Assembly: GCF_020404845.1 (NCBI RefSeq)
Contig: NZ_JAIOJZ010000060.1
Span: 1 to 43,028, forward strand
Direction of reading: 5' to 3'
Length of the DNA: 43,028 nt
From: Streptomyces hyderabadensis
Lineage (GTDB): Bacteria; Actinomycetota; Actinomycetes; Streptomycetales; Streptomycetaceae
The notes under the pieces were generated by a model. It made no database searches. It was not told where the DNA came from and saw only the letters and a program-made list of their open reading frames with translations. Positions within the stretch are counted from its first letter, which is position 1, and each line of letters begins with the position of its first letter. Position numbers and translations under genes: made by a program. Of the stretch, positions 36,442-43,028 are shown in pieces.

Positions 36442-36555
36442 GGTGCGGCGCCCCCTGCCCGTGGCGGTGTCCCGGGGGACGTGGGTGAACAGGACATTGG
36501 AGCAGGGTGCACGGTCACAGAACGTATGCAACCTATTGCCGCTGCTTGCGTCAAG

Positions 36556-36593
36556 CGACGGAGGCCGTGGCGATCACGCCACGGCCTCCGTCG
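36556..36593 (-). terminator. Strong terminator of the gluABCD operon
   Basis: A perfect 17-bp stem (36556-36572 with 36577-36593) surrounds loop ATCA, 34 nt after the gluD stop on the minus strand. A small CTTG/CAAG hairpin lies just beyond it. There is no T-run, as is common in Streptomyces. Confidence 0.85.
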
Positions 36594-36626
36594 ATGGTCA
36601 TACGAGATGACCGAGGGTCAGAAGTG

Positions 36627-37514
36627 CTAGACCTTGCCGACCGTGCCGGCGTCGGCGGTCTCCACGTCGTCCGCACTCAGTACCGCACCGGTCGACTTCT
36701 TCGCCCGCCGCAGCCGGCGTTCCAGCCAGCTCGCGAAGCTGGTGAGGGCGAAGTTCAGCGCGATGTAGATCACGGCGACCACGGTGTAGCTGGCGATCAC
36801 GTTGGCGCCGTAGTAGCCGCTCATGGTGTTGGCCGAGGCGAGCAGCTCGGGGAAGGTGAGGATCGCGCCGCCCAGCGCGGTGTCCTTGAGGATCACGACG
36901 AGCTGGCTGACGATGGCCGGCAGCATCGCGGTGACCGCCTGCGGCAGCAGGATCAGCCGCATGACCTGGCCCTTGCGCAGCCCGATCGCCATGGCGCCCT
37001 CGGCCTGCCCCTTGGGGAGGGCCAGGATGCCGGACCGGACGATCTCGGCGAGGACCGAGGCGTTGTACAGCACCAGGCCGGTGACGACGGCGTACAGCGG
37101 GCGGTCGTCCGAGCTGACGTTGGTGTACTCCGCGAACAGCGCGAGACCGAAGATCATCAGGACCAGCACGGGGATGGACCGGAAGAACTCGACCACGACC
37201 GCGGCCGGGACGCGGACCCACGCGTGGTCGGAGAGCCGGGCGATGCCCAGCGCCGCGCCCAGGGGCAGGGCGATGACCACCGCGAGCACCGCGGCCTTCA
37301 GGGTGTTCTGCAGACCCGGCCAGATGTACGTCGACCACGCCTCGGTGCCGGTGAAGAAGGGCTTCCACAGGGCCCACTCCAACTGACCCTTGTCGTTGAG
37401 GGTGCTGAACACCCACCACAGCAGGGCGGCGAGGGCGACCAGGAAGACGACCGTGAACAGGACGTTGCGGCGCTTGGCGCGGGGGCCCTGGGCGTCGTAG
37501 AGGACCGAACTCAT
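36627..37514 (-). CDS. gluD: Glutamate ABC transporter permease GluD
   Basis: The 295-residue permease has an N-terminal membrane helix, a soluble stretch, then the His/Glu/Gln-type permease domain. The coupling motif EIVRSGILALPKGQAEGAMAIGLRKGQVMRLILLPQA contacts GluA. The DAQGPRAKRRN start and the ADDVETADAGTVGKV tail are typical of actinobacterial GluD. The ATG overlaps the gluC stop (ATGA), so GluC and GluD are made together. Confidence 0.95.
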   Translation of the reverse strand: MSSVLYDAQGPRAKRRNVLFTVVFLVALAALLWWVFSTLNDKGQLEWALWKPFFTGTEAWSTYIWPGLQNTLKAAVLAVVIALPLGAALGIARLSDHAWVRVPAAVVVEFFRSIPVLVLMIFGLALFAEYTNVSSDDRPLYAVVTGLVLYNASVLAEIVRSGILALPKGQAEGAMAIGLRKGQVMRLILLPQAVTAMLPAIVSQLVVILKDTALGGAILTFPELLASANTMSGYYGANVIASYTVVAVIYIALNFALTSFASWLERRLRRAKKSTGAVLSADDVETADAGTVGKV

Positions 37515-38179
37515 CGCTTCACCGCCACCTTCTTGCCCACCCAGCCGAGGATCAGGCCGGTCGGCAGCGTCAACACCACGAACACGAGAGCGATGACCGC
37601 GGAGATGAGCAGCAGCTGAGCCTCGTTCTCGATCATCTCCTTCATCAGCAGCGCCGTCTCCGCGACACCGATGGCGGCGGCGACCGTGGTGTTCTTGATC
37701 AGTGCGATCAGCACGTTCGCCAGCGGAACGACGGACGAGCGGAAGGCCTGCGGCAGAACCACCAGCCGGAGCACCTGCCCGAAGCTCAGGCCGAGCGCCC
37801 GAGCCGCCTCCGCCTGGCCGACGGGCACCGTGTTGATGCCGGAGCGCAGCGCCTCGCACACGAACGACGACGTGTAGAGGATCAGGCCGAGGACGGCGAG
37901 CCGGAAGTTGATCGTCTCGAAGTCGTTACCGCCGCCGAGGGTGACCCCCAACGTCTGGTTCAGTCCCAGGGACGCGAACAGGATGATCACGGTCAGCGGG
38001 ATGTTCCGGACGATGTTCACGTACGCGGTTCCGAAACCGCGCATCAACGGCACCGGGCCGACCCGCATGGCGGCCAGTATGGTGCCCCAGATCAGGGAGC
38101 CGACGGCCGAGAGCACAGCGAGCTGCACCGTCGTCCAGAAGGCTCCCAACAGGTCGTACTTGTCGAGAAAGTCGAACAC
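37511..38179 (-). CDS. gluC: Glutamate ABC transporter permease GluC
   Basis: The 222-residue permease starts MFDFLDKYDLLGAFWTTVQLAVLSAVGSLIWGT and carries the coupling loop CEALRSGINTVPVGQAEAARALGLSFGQVLRLVVLPQA. It pairs with GluD in the membrane. The GTG start at 38179 has GGGAGA about 3-8 nt upstream. The 84-bp gap to gluB contains a very stable hairpin. Confidence 0.95.
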   Translation of the reverse strand: MFDFLDKYDLLGAFWTTVQLAVLSAVGSLIWGTILAAMRVGPVPLMRGFGTAYVNIVRNIPLTVIILFASLGLNQTLGVTLGGGNDFETINFRLAVLGLILYTSSFVCEALRSGINTVPVGQAEAARALGLSFGQVLRLVVLPQAFRSSVVPLANVLIALIKNTTVAAAIGVAETALLMKEMIENEAQLLLISAVIALVFVVLTLPTGLILGWVGKKVAVKR

Positions 38180-38214
38180 GATCTCCCGCGCTTCCGCGTG
38201 TAGGGACGCCCGGT

Positions 38215-38250
38215 CCGGTGCGCCGCCCCAGCCGTGGGGCGGCGCACCGG
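38215..38250 (-). promoter_or_regulatory. Intra-operon hairpin between gluB and gluC
   Basis: A perfect 15-bp GC stem (38215-38229 with 38236-38250) closes a 6-nt loop 13 nt after the gluB stop. There is no T-run. It probably acts as a partial terminator or 3' end stabiliser, giving more binding protein (GluB) than permease. Confidence 0.8.
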
Positions 38251-38263
38251 GTCAGGCCCGGCC

Positions 38264-39100
38264 TCAGCTCTTGATGTCGCCGATCTTCGGCGCCGGCTCG
38301 TTCTTGTAGTTGGCCGGGCCGAAGTTGTCCTTGACGGCCTTGTCCCAGGCACCGTCGGCGACCATGGCCTCGAGCGCGTCGTTGATCTTGTTCTTCAGGT
38401 CGCTGCCCTTCTTGACGCCGATGCCGTAGTTCTCGTTCGTCAGCTTGAAGCCGCCGAGCTTGAACTTGCCCTTGAACTGCGCCTGGGAGGCGTAACCGGC
38501 GAGGATCGAGTCGTCCGTGGTCAGCGCGTCGACGGCGCCGTTCTGCAGGCCGGGCAGGCAGGCCGAGTACGTCGGGTACGGCTGCAGCTGGGCCTTGGGG
38601 GCCAGCTCCTTCTTGATGTTCTGCGCCGAGGTCGAGCCCGTGACCGAGCAGAGCTTGGCGTCGTTCAGGTCCTCCGGCGACTTGATCTTGTCGTCGTCGG
38701 CGCGGAGCAGCACGTCCTGGTGGGCCAGCAGGTAGGGGCCGGCGAAGTCGACCTTCTCCGAGCGCTCGGGGGTGATCGAGTACGTGGCGGCGATGAAGTC
38801 GACGTCACCGCGCTGCAGCATGGTCTCGCGGTCGGCGCTCTTCGACTCCTTCCACTCGATCTGGTCCTCGGTGTAGCCGAGCTTCTTGGCGACGTACGTG
38901 GCGACGTCCACGTCGAAGCCCGCGTAGCCGTCCGGGGTCTTCTGGCCGAGGCCGGGCTGGTCGAACTTGATGCCGATGGTGATCTTCTTGCCGTCACCGC
39001 CGGAGGAGCCGCTGTCGTTGTCGTCGCCGCCGCACGCGGTGGCGGTCAGGGCGAGGGCGAGCACGGCGGCCGAGGCGGCGGAGACCTTGCGGAGCTTCAT
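38264..39100 (-). CDS. gluB: Glutamate-binding lipoprotein GluB
   Basis: The 278-residue lipoprotein has a signal peptide ending in a lipobox with Cys23 (ATAC-GGDD). An SBP_bac_3 domain follows with KITIGIKFDQPGLG, GYAGFDVDVATYVAKKLG and MLQRGDVDFIAATYSITPERSEKVDFAGPYL. It captures extracellular glutamate for GluCD-A. ATG 39100 has AAAGGA 8 nt upstream. An ATG three codons earlier (39109) overlaps that binding site and is less likely. Confidence 0.95.
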   Translation of the reverse strand: MKLRKVSAASAAVLALALTATACGGDDNDSGSSGGDGKKITIGIKFDQPGLGQKTPDGYAGFDVDVATYVAKKLGYTEDQIEWKESKSADRETMLQRGDVDFIAATYSITPERSEKVDFAGPYLLAHQDVLLRADDDKIKSPEDLNDAKLCSVTGSTSAQNIKKELAPKAQLQPYPTYSACLPGLQNGAVDALTTDDSILAGYASQAQFKGKFKLGGFKLTNENYGIGVKKGSDLKNKINDALEAMVADGAWDKAVKDNFGPANYKNEPAPKIGDIKS

Positions 39101-39145
39101 GGTGGACATCCTTTGGCTGTGATCGAGCCGCGATGAGCGAGCTGC

Positions 39146-39177
39146 GATCGGACGATCAGAGGATCAGGCGATCAGGT
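39146..39177 (-). repeat. Tandem octamers in the gluA-gluB intergenic region
   Basis: Four contiguous 8-bp units GATCGGAC, GATCAGAG, GATCAGGC and GATCAGGT (plus strand) share GATC(A/G)G. A GCGGCC/GGCCGC hairpin (39178-39199) follows immediately. The region is in the untranslated part of the gluA-gluB mRNA, 46 nt upstream of the gluB start. Confidence 0.75.
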
Positions 39178-39239
39178 GCGGCCGTCGCGAGCGGGCCGCC
39201 GGTGCGGCCGGCGCGGGGCGCCGGAGCCGCTCCGAAGTC

Positions 39240-40016
39240 TCAGTGGTGCAGGATCTTCGACAGGAAGTCCTTGGCGCGGTCGCTGCGCGGGTTGCTGAAG
39301 AACTGGTCCGGCGTGGCCTCTTCGACGATGCGGCCGTCCGCCATGAACACGACGCGGTTGGCCGCCGAGCGGGCGAAGCCCATCTCGTGCGTGACCACGA
39401 TCATGGTCATCCCGTCCTCGGCGAGCTGCTTCATGACCTCCAGGACCTCGTTGATCATCTCGGGGTCGAGGGCGGACGTCGGCTCGTCGAAGAGCATGAC
39501 CTTCGGGTCCATGGCCAGCGCACGCGCGATGGCGACGCGCTGCTGCTGACCACCGGAGAGCTGCGCGGGGTACTTGTCCGCCTGGGCGCCCACCCCGACC
39601 CGGTCGAGCAGGGCGCGGGCCTTCTCCTCGGCCTTCTTGGCGTCGGCCTTGCGGACCTTGACCTGGCCCAGCGTCACGTTCTCCAGCACCGTCTTGTGCG
39701 CGAAGAGGTTGAACGACTGGAAGACCATGCCGACGTCGGCCCGCAGCCTGGCCAGCTCCTTGCCCTCGGCGGGCAGCGGCTTGCCGTCGATGGTGATCGA
39801 ACCGTCGTCGATGGTCTCCAGACGGTTGATGGTGCGGCACAGGGTGGACTTGCCGGACCCCGAGGGCCCGATGACCACGACGACTTCGCCGCGGTGGATC
39901 GTCAGGTCGATGTCCTGGAGCACGTGCAACGCGCCGAAGTGCTTGTTGACACTCTTCAGGACGACCAGTTCGCCGGTCGCAGCCTTGTCTTCCTTGGCCA
40001 CCGATACTTCGGTCAT
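39240..40016 (-). CDS. gluA: Glutamate ABC transporter ATP-binding protein GluA
   Basis: The 258-residue ATPase has Walker A GPSGSGKST (50-58), a Q-loop at Gln100, signature LSGGQQQRVAIARALA (153-168), Walker B VMLFDEPTSALDP (173-185) and the H-loop VTHEMGFA. It belongs to the polar amino-acid (HisP/GlnQ) group and powers GluCD. ATG 40016 has GGAG 10 nt upstream; a stronger AGGAGG lies 16 nt away. It is the first gene of the operon and is divergent from gluR. Confidence 0.96.
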   Translation of the reverse strand: MTEVSVAKEDKAATGELVVLKSVNKHFGALHVLQDIDLTIHRGEVVVVIGPSGSGKSTLCRTINRLETIDDGSITIDGKPLPAEGKELARLRADVGMVFQSFNLFAHKTVLENVTLGQVKVRKADAKKAEEKARALLDRVGVGAQADKYPAQLSGGQQQRVAIARALAMDPKVMLFDEPTSALDPEMINEVLEVMKQLAEDGMTMIVVTHEMGFARSAANRVVFMADGRIVEEATPDQFFSNPRSDRAKDFLSKILHH

Positions 40017-40320
40017 CGCTCTCGGGCTCCGTCCTCCTGGGTTTCGCAGGACAGTAGTGACCCGGGCCACGTCGCGTCTCTACATCTGAGCGAGATCTGA
40101 GCATCACGATCCGATAGCAATCGGACACGAGTCGTAGCACTTGTGAGCTGGGCGCATATCGGCCGGATAACTTCGAGCGGCCGCAACCGGAAGCCTCTTG
40201 ACGCCGTCCCCCCTCATCGGCGTCACTGCACAGGACGCACGCGCGCGCGTGCCCGTCCGCCAGCCCGTCCCGATTTCTACCCGCCCCAGGCGTACGGCCG
40301 ATGAACCGAAGGGAGCCCGG
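40017..40320. promoter_or_regulatory. Divergent gluA-gluR control region
   Basis: These 304 bases have no gene. For gluA (minus), a -10-like TACTGT lies at 40056-40051 with no good -35, as expected for an activated promoter. Just upstream is a direct repeat ATCTGAGC-N3-ATCTGAGC (40084-40091 and 40095-40102; 11-bp spacing) and a perfect inverted repeat TCCGAT-AGCA-ATCGGA (40110-40125). For gluR (plus), TTGACG (40198-40203) with GTCACT (40222-40227) is a weak candidate. GluR is known to activate gluABCD in S. coelicolor; the repeats fit an OmpR-type binding site. Confidence 0.65.
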
Positions 40321-41007
40321 ATGAGACTGCTGCTCGTCGAGGACGACAACCACGTGGCCGCCGCCCTGTCCGCGATCCTGGCACGGCACGGCTTCGACGT
40401 CACCCACGCGCGCAGCGGCGAGGAGGCGCTCCAGGCGCTCGTCCCCGAGGTCGACGGCTTCGGCGTCGTCCTGCTCGACCTGGGCCTGCCCGACCAGGAC
40501 GGCTACGAGGTGTGCGGCAAGATCCGCAAGCGCACCAGCACCCCGGTCATCATGGTCACCGCCCGCTCCGACGTGCGCTCCCGCATCCACGGCCTCAACC
40601 TCGGCGCCGACGACTACGTGGTCAAGCCGTACGACACCGGGGAGCTGCTCGCCCGGATCCACGCCGTCAGCCGGCGCACCGCGCACGAGGACGCCACCGG
40701 GAGCACCGAGACCGTGGTCCGCCTCGGCGCGGTCCGCATCGAGCTGCCGACACGCCAGGTGAGCGTGGACGGTTCGGTTGTCCAACTCACCCGCAAGGAG
40801 TTCGACCTGCTGGCCCTGCTCGCCCAGCGCCCCGGGGTGGTCTTCCGCCGCGAGCAGATCATCAGCGAGGTCTGGCGCACCAGCTGGGAGGGGACCGGGC
40901 GCACCCTGGAGGTGCACGTCGCCTCGCTGCGCTCGAAGCTGCACATGCCCGCGCTGATCGAAACCGTCCGCGGCGTCGGCTACCGCCTCGTCGCCCCCAC
41001 CGCCTAG
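40321..41007 (+). CDS. gluR: GluR, OmpR-family response regulator
   Basis: The 228-residue protein has a receiver (about 1-118) with acidic pair Glu7-Asp8/Asp9, phosphoacceptor Asp53, Thr80 and Lys102 (VKPYD). An OmpR/PhoB winged helix follows (about 130-226; LTRKEFDLLALLAQRPGVVFRREQIISEVW, RTLEVHVASLRSKL). In S. coelicolor the equivalent GluR promotes gluABCD transcription at high glutamate. ATG 40321 is preceded by AAGGGAG. The next gene, gluK, starts 9 nt downstream. Confidence 0.93.
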   Translation: MRLLLVEDDNHVAAALSAILARHGFDVTHARSGEEALQALVPEVDGFGVVLLDLGLPDQDGYEVCGKIRKRTSTPVIMVTARSDVRSRIHGLNLGADDYVVKPYDTGELLARIHAVSRRTAHEDATGSTETVVRLGAVRIELPTRQVSVDGSVVQLTRKEFDLLALLAQRPGVVFRREQIISEVWRTSWEGTGRTLEVHVASLRSKLHMPALIETVRGVGYRLVAPTA

Positions 41008-41016
41008 CGGGGCCGG

Positions 41017-42456
41017 GTGAGCACACGCCTGCTCCCGCTGCTCATCGTCCTGATGGCGGCCGTACTGCTCGCGCTCGGCGTTCCGCTCGGCGTCAGCGTC
41101 GCCCGCGCGGAGCAGCAGAAGGTCGTCATCGACCGCATAGACGACACGGCGCGGTTCGCCGCGCTCGCCCAGTTCGTCACCGAGGACGGGACGGGCGGCT
41201 CGCGGCGGACGGACACGGACGAGCGCCTGGAGACCCTGCAGACCGAGCTGACCAGCTACTACGAGGTCTACGGCATCAAGGCGGGGGTCTTCTACCGCAA
41301 CCACATCCCGATGGCCAACGCGCCCACGACCTGGTTCCTGCCGCAGTCCGGCGAGGTCCGCGCGTCCTTCGACGAGGCGCTGCTCAGCCGCCGCAGCCAC
41401 GACCCCGAGCAGGTGTGGCCGTGGCAGGACGGCAGGCTCGTGGTGGCCTCGCCGGTCATCCGGGACGGCGACGTGGTCGCGGTCGTCGTCACCGAGTCGC
41501 CGACCGACTCGATGCGCTCGGCGACCCTGCGCGGCTGGCTGGTCATCGGCGCCGGGGAGTTCGCCGCGATGCTGCTCGCCGTCGGTGCCGCACTGCGGCT
41601 GACCGGCTGGGTGCTCAGGCCGGTGCGGGTGCTCGACGCCACCACCCACGACATCGCCACCGGGCGGCTCAAGTCCCGGGTCGCGCCGGCCGGCGGGCCG
41701 CCGGAGCTCAGACGCCTGGCCCGGTCGTTCAACGAGATGGCCGACCACGTCGAGGACGTCCTGGAACAGCAGCGCGCCTTCGTCGCCGACGCCTCGCACC
41801 AGCTGCGCAACCCGCTCGCCGCGCTCCTGCTGCGCATCGAGCTGCTCGCCCTGGAACTGCCCGAGGGCAACGAGGAGATCGCCTCCGTCCAGACCGAGGG
41901 CAAACGCCTGGCCAGGGTCCTGGACGACCTGCTCGACCTGGCGCTGGCCGAGCACAGCCAGGCCGACCTGAAGGTCACCGACATCGGCACCCTGACCGCC
42001 GAGCGGGTGGCCGCCTGGGCACCGACGGCCGAGGCCAAGGGCGTACGGCTGGTCGGCGACTGCCCGCCGACCACGGGCTGGGCCGACCCGGTGACGCTGT
42101 CCAGCGCCCTGGACGCGGTCATCGACAACGCGGTGAAGTTCACGCCGCGCGACGAGACGGTACGGGTCGCGGTGGCCTCCACCGGGGACGCGGCCACCGT
42201 CGTCGTCACCGACAACGGGCCCGGGCTCACCGACGAGGAGCTCACGCGCGTGGGCGACCGTTTCTGGCGCAGCGGCCGGCACCAGAACATCAAGGGCTCC
42301 GGTCTGGGCCTGTCCATCTGCCGGGCGCTGCTCGCGGCGGGCGGCGGCTCGATCTCCTTCGGCCACCACGATCCCCACGGCCTGGAGGTCACCGTCACGG
42401 TCCCCAGGACCGGCACGGCGCCCACGGAGCCGCGGCAGCGCGACCCTAGGGCTTGA
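41017..42456 (+). CDS. gluK: GluK, membrane sensor histidine kinase
   Basis: The 479-residue kinase has a first membrane helix (about 5-28), an extracellular sensor region (about 30-170), a second helix (about 173-197) and HAMP (about 198-250). The H-box has His261 in DASHQLRNPLAAL; N-box VIDNAVKFTP, G1 TDNGPGLT and G2 GSGLGLSICRALLAAGGG follow. In S. coelicolor the equivalent kinase binds glutamate directly. The GTG start has a weak ribosome binding site but is tightly coupled to gluR. Its 3' end overlaps the converging TAXI gene by 11 bp. Confidence 0.93.
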   Translation: MSTRLLPLLIVLMAAVLLALGVPLGVSVARAEQQKVVIDRIDDTARFAALAQFVTEDGTGGSRRTDTDERLETLQTELTSYYEVYGIKAGVFYRNHIPMANAPTTWFLPQSGEVRASFDEALLSRRSHDPEQVWPWQDGRLVVASPVIRDGDVVAVVVTESPTDSMRSATLRGWLVIGAGEFAAMLLAVGAALRLTGWVLRPVRVLDATTHDIATGRLKSRVAPAGGPPELRRLARSFNEMADHVEDVLEQQRAFVADASHQLRNPLAALLLRIELLALELPEGNEEIASVQTEGKRLARVLDDLLDLALAEHSQADLKVTDIGTLTAERVAAWAPTAEAKGVRLVGDCPPTTGWADPVTLSSALDAVIDNAVKFTPRDETVRVAVASTGDAATVVVTDNGPGLTDEELTRVGDRFWRSGRHQNIKGSGLGLSICRALLAAGGGSISFGHHDPHGLEVTVTVPRTGTAPTEPRQRDPRA

Positions 42457-43028
42457 CCGACCGGTAATAGCGCCGGGCGCCCTCGTGCAGCTCCAGCGGG
42501 TCGGTGTAGATCGCGGTGCGCAGGTCCACCAGCTGGGCGGAGTGCACGTGCGCTCCGATGCCGTCGCGGCTGTCGAGCACGGTCCGGGTCAGCCACTCGG
42601 TGAGCCGCGGATCGACGTCCGCGCGGGTCACCAGCAGGTTGGACACGGCCATCGTCGGTACCACCGCGCCGTTCTGGACCGTGGGGTAGGCCGACTCGGG
42701 CATGTTGGTGGTGCGGTAGTAGCGGGTCGCGCCGCCCGACCCGTGCAGCTTGGTGACCAGGTCGGGGCTGATCGGCACGAACCGGAAGGCGGAGCGCTCC
42801 GCTATCTCCTTGAGGCCGTCCGTCGGCACCCCGCCGGACCAGAAGAACGCGTCGAGCTCGTGGCCCAGCCGTCCGGGGCCGGTGTCGATCCCGTCCGCCC
42901 GGGGCGTGATGTCCGTCTCCGGGTCGATGCCCACGGCCTTCAGCAGCCGGGTGGCGATCAGCCGCACCCCCGAGTCGGGCAGCCCGATGGCCACCCGCTT
43001 GCCCCGCAGGTCGGCGACCGACTGGATG
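42446..43028 (-). CDS. TAXI-family solute receptor, C-terminal part (5' end outside window)
   Basis: The frame stays open to the window edge (IQSVADLRGKRVAIGLPDSG), so the gene begins beyond 43028. The 193 visible residues match TRAP-associated extracytoplasmic immunogenic (TAXI) receptors: KRVAIGLPDSGVR, LGHELDAFFWSGGVPTDGLKEIAER, FRFVPISPDLVTKL and the tail ELHEGARRYYRSVKP. Some TAXI proteins bind glutamate or related dicarboxylates (family knowledge). The position beside gluR-gluK suggests a glutamate link, but whether a TRAP permease gene is nearby cannot be seen. Confidence 0.85.
   Translation of the reverse strand, partial: IQSVADLRGKRVAIGLPDSGVRLIATRLLKAVGIDPETDITPRADGIDTGPGRLGHELDAFFWSGGVPTDGLKEIAERSAFRFVPISPDLVTKLHGSGGATRYYRTTNMPESAYPTVQNGAVVPTMAVSNLLVTRADVDPRLTEWLTRTVLDSRDGIGAHVHSAQLVDLRTAIYTDPLELHEGARRYYRSVKP

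Noticed and set aside
39101..39109. gluB start at the upstream ATG 39109
   Set aside because: It overlaps the AAAGGA binding site; ATG 39100 is correctly spaced from it.

Overview
This 43-kb window is chromosomal DNA of a Streptomyces species or a very close relative. It is very GC-rich, with almost every codon ending in G or C. It has many GTG and TTG starts, 4-base ATGA/GTGA/TTGA stop-start overlaps and several apparently leaderless genes. Gene order matches the conserved Streptomyces core around ftsK and recA. I see no insertion sequence, prophage, CRISPR array or rRNA. It looks like core chromosome rather than a mobile island.

Left part (1-10.8 kb): a terminator from an upstream gene is followed by a short protein that resembles a DegT-type aminotransferase without its PLP-lysine segment. 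Next come a tRNA-Thr(GGT) and the osmotic-stress cluster osaC <- -> osaA-osaB. OsaC combines an RsbW-like kinase fold, PAS, GAF and PP2C domains. OsaA is a soluble hybrid kinase with eleven HAMP-type units, ten of them in exact 276-bp register. OsaB is a receiver with a coiled coil and no DNA-binding domain.

Middle part (10.9-20.1 kb): ftsK, a RodZ-like helix-turn-helix membrane protein, rimO, pgsA and cinA are followed by clgR, whose product ends in Ala-Ala. rimO-pgsA-cinA are translationally overlapped. Next are dps, a small membrane protein, and an ArsR/AHSA1 pair whose promoter, 18-bp palindromic operator and start codon overlap.

Next (20.2-31.4 kb): lhr-nei2 (DNA repair, minus strand) is divergent from an AraC regulator overlapped with an azlC-azlD branched-chain amino-acid exporter. 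Then come an alpha/alpha-toroid-like protein of unknown role, DUF3046, an AI-2E-family permease and an orphan VapB-like antitoxin.

Right part (31.4-43 kb): recA (with a LexA-type box inside its promoter) and recX are followed by an orphan sugar-binding lipoprotein and an FAD monooxygenase. The glutamate locus comes last. The gluABCD transporter (minus strand) is divergent from the gluR-gluK two-component system, and the shared control region holds a direct repeat with 11-bp spacing. Between gluB and gluC is a perfect 15-bp hairpin, and between gluA and gluB a run of octamers. A TAXI-type solute receptor, cut by the window end, overlaps gluK tail to tail.

Most of the content belongs to known families. 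The parts that seem least described are the degenerate aminotransferase, the HAMP array in perfect register, the glycine-rich insert in Lhr, the solitary VapB-like protein by recA, the toroid protein, the cis-elements of the glu locus and the TAXI receptor beside a glutamate-sensing two-component system.
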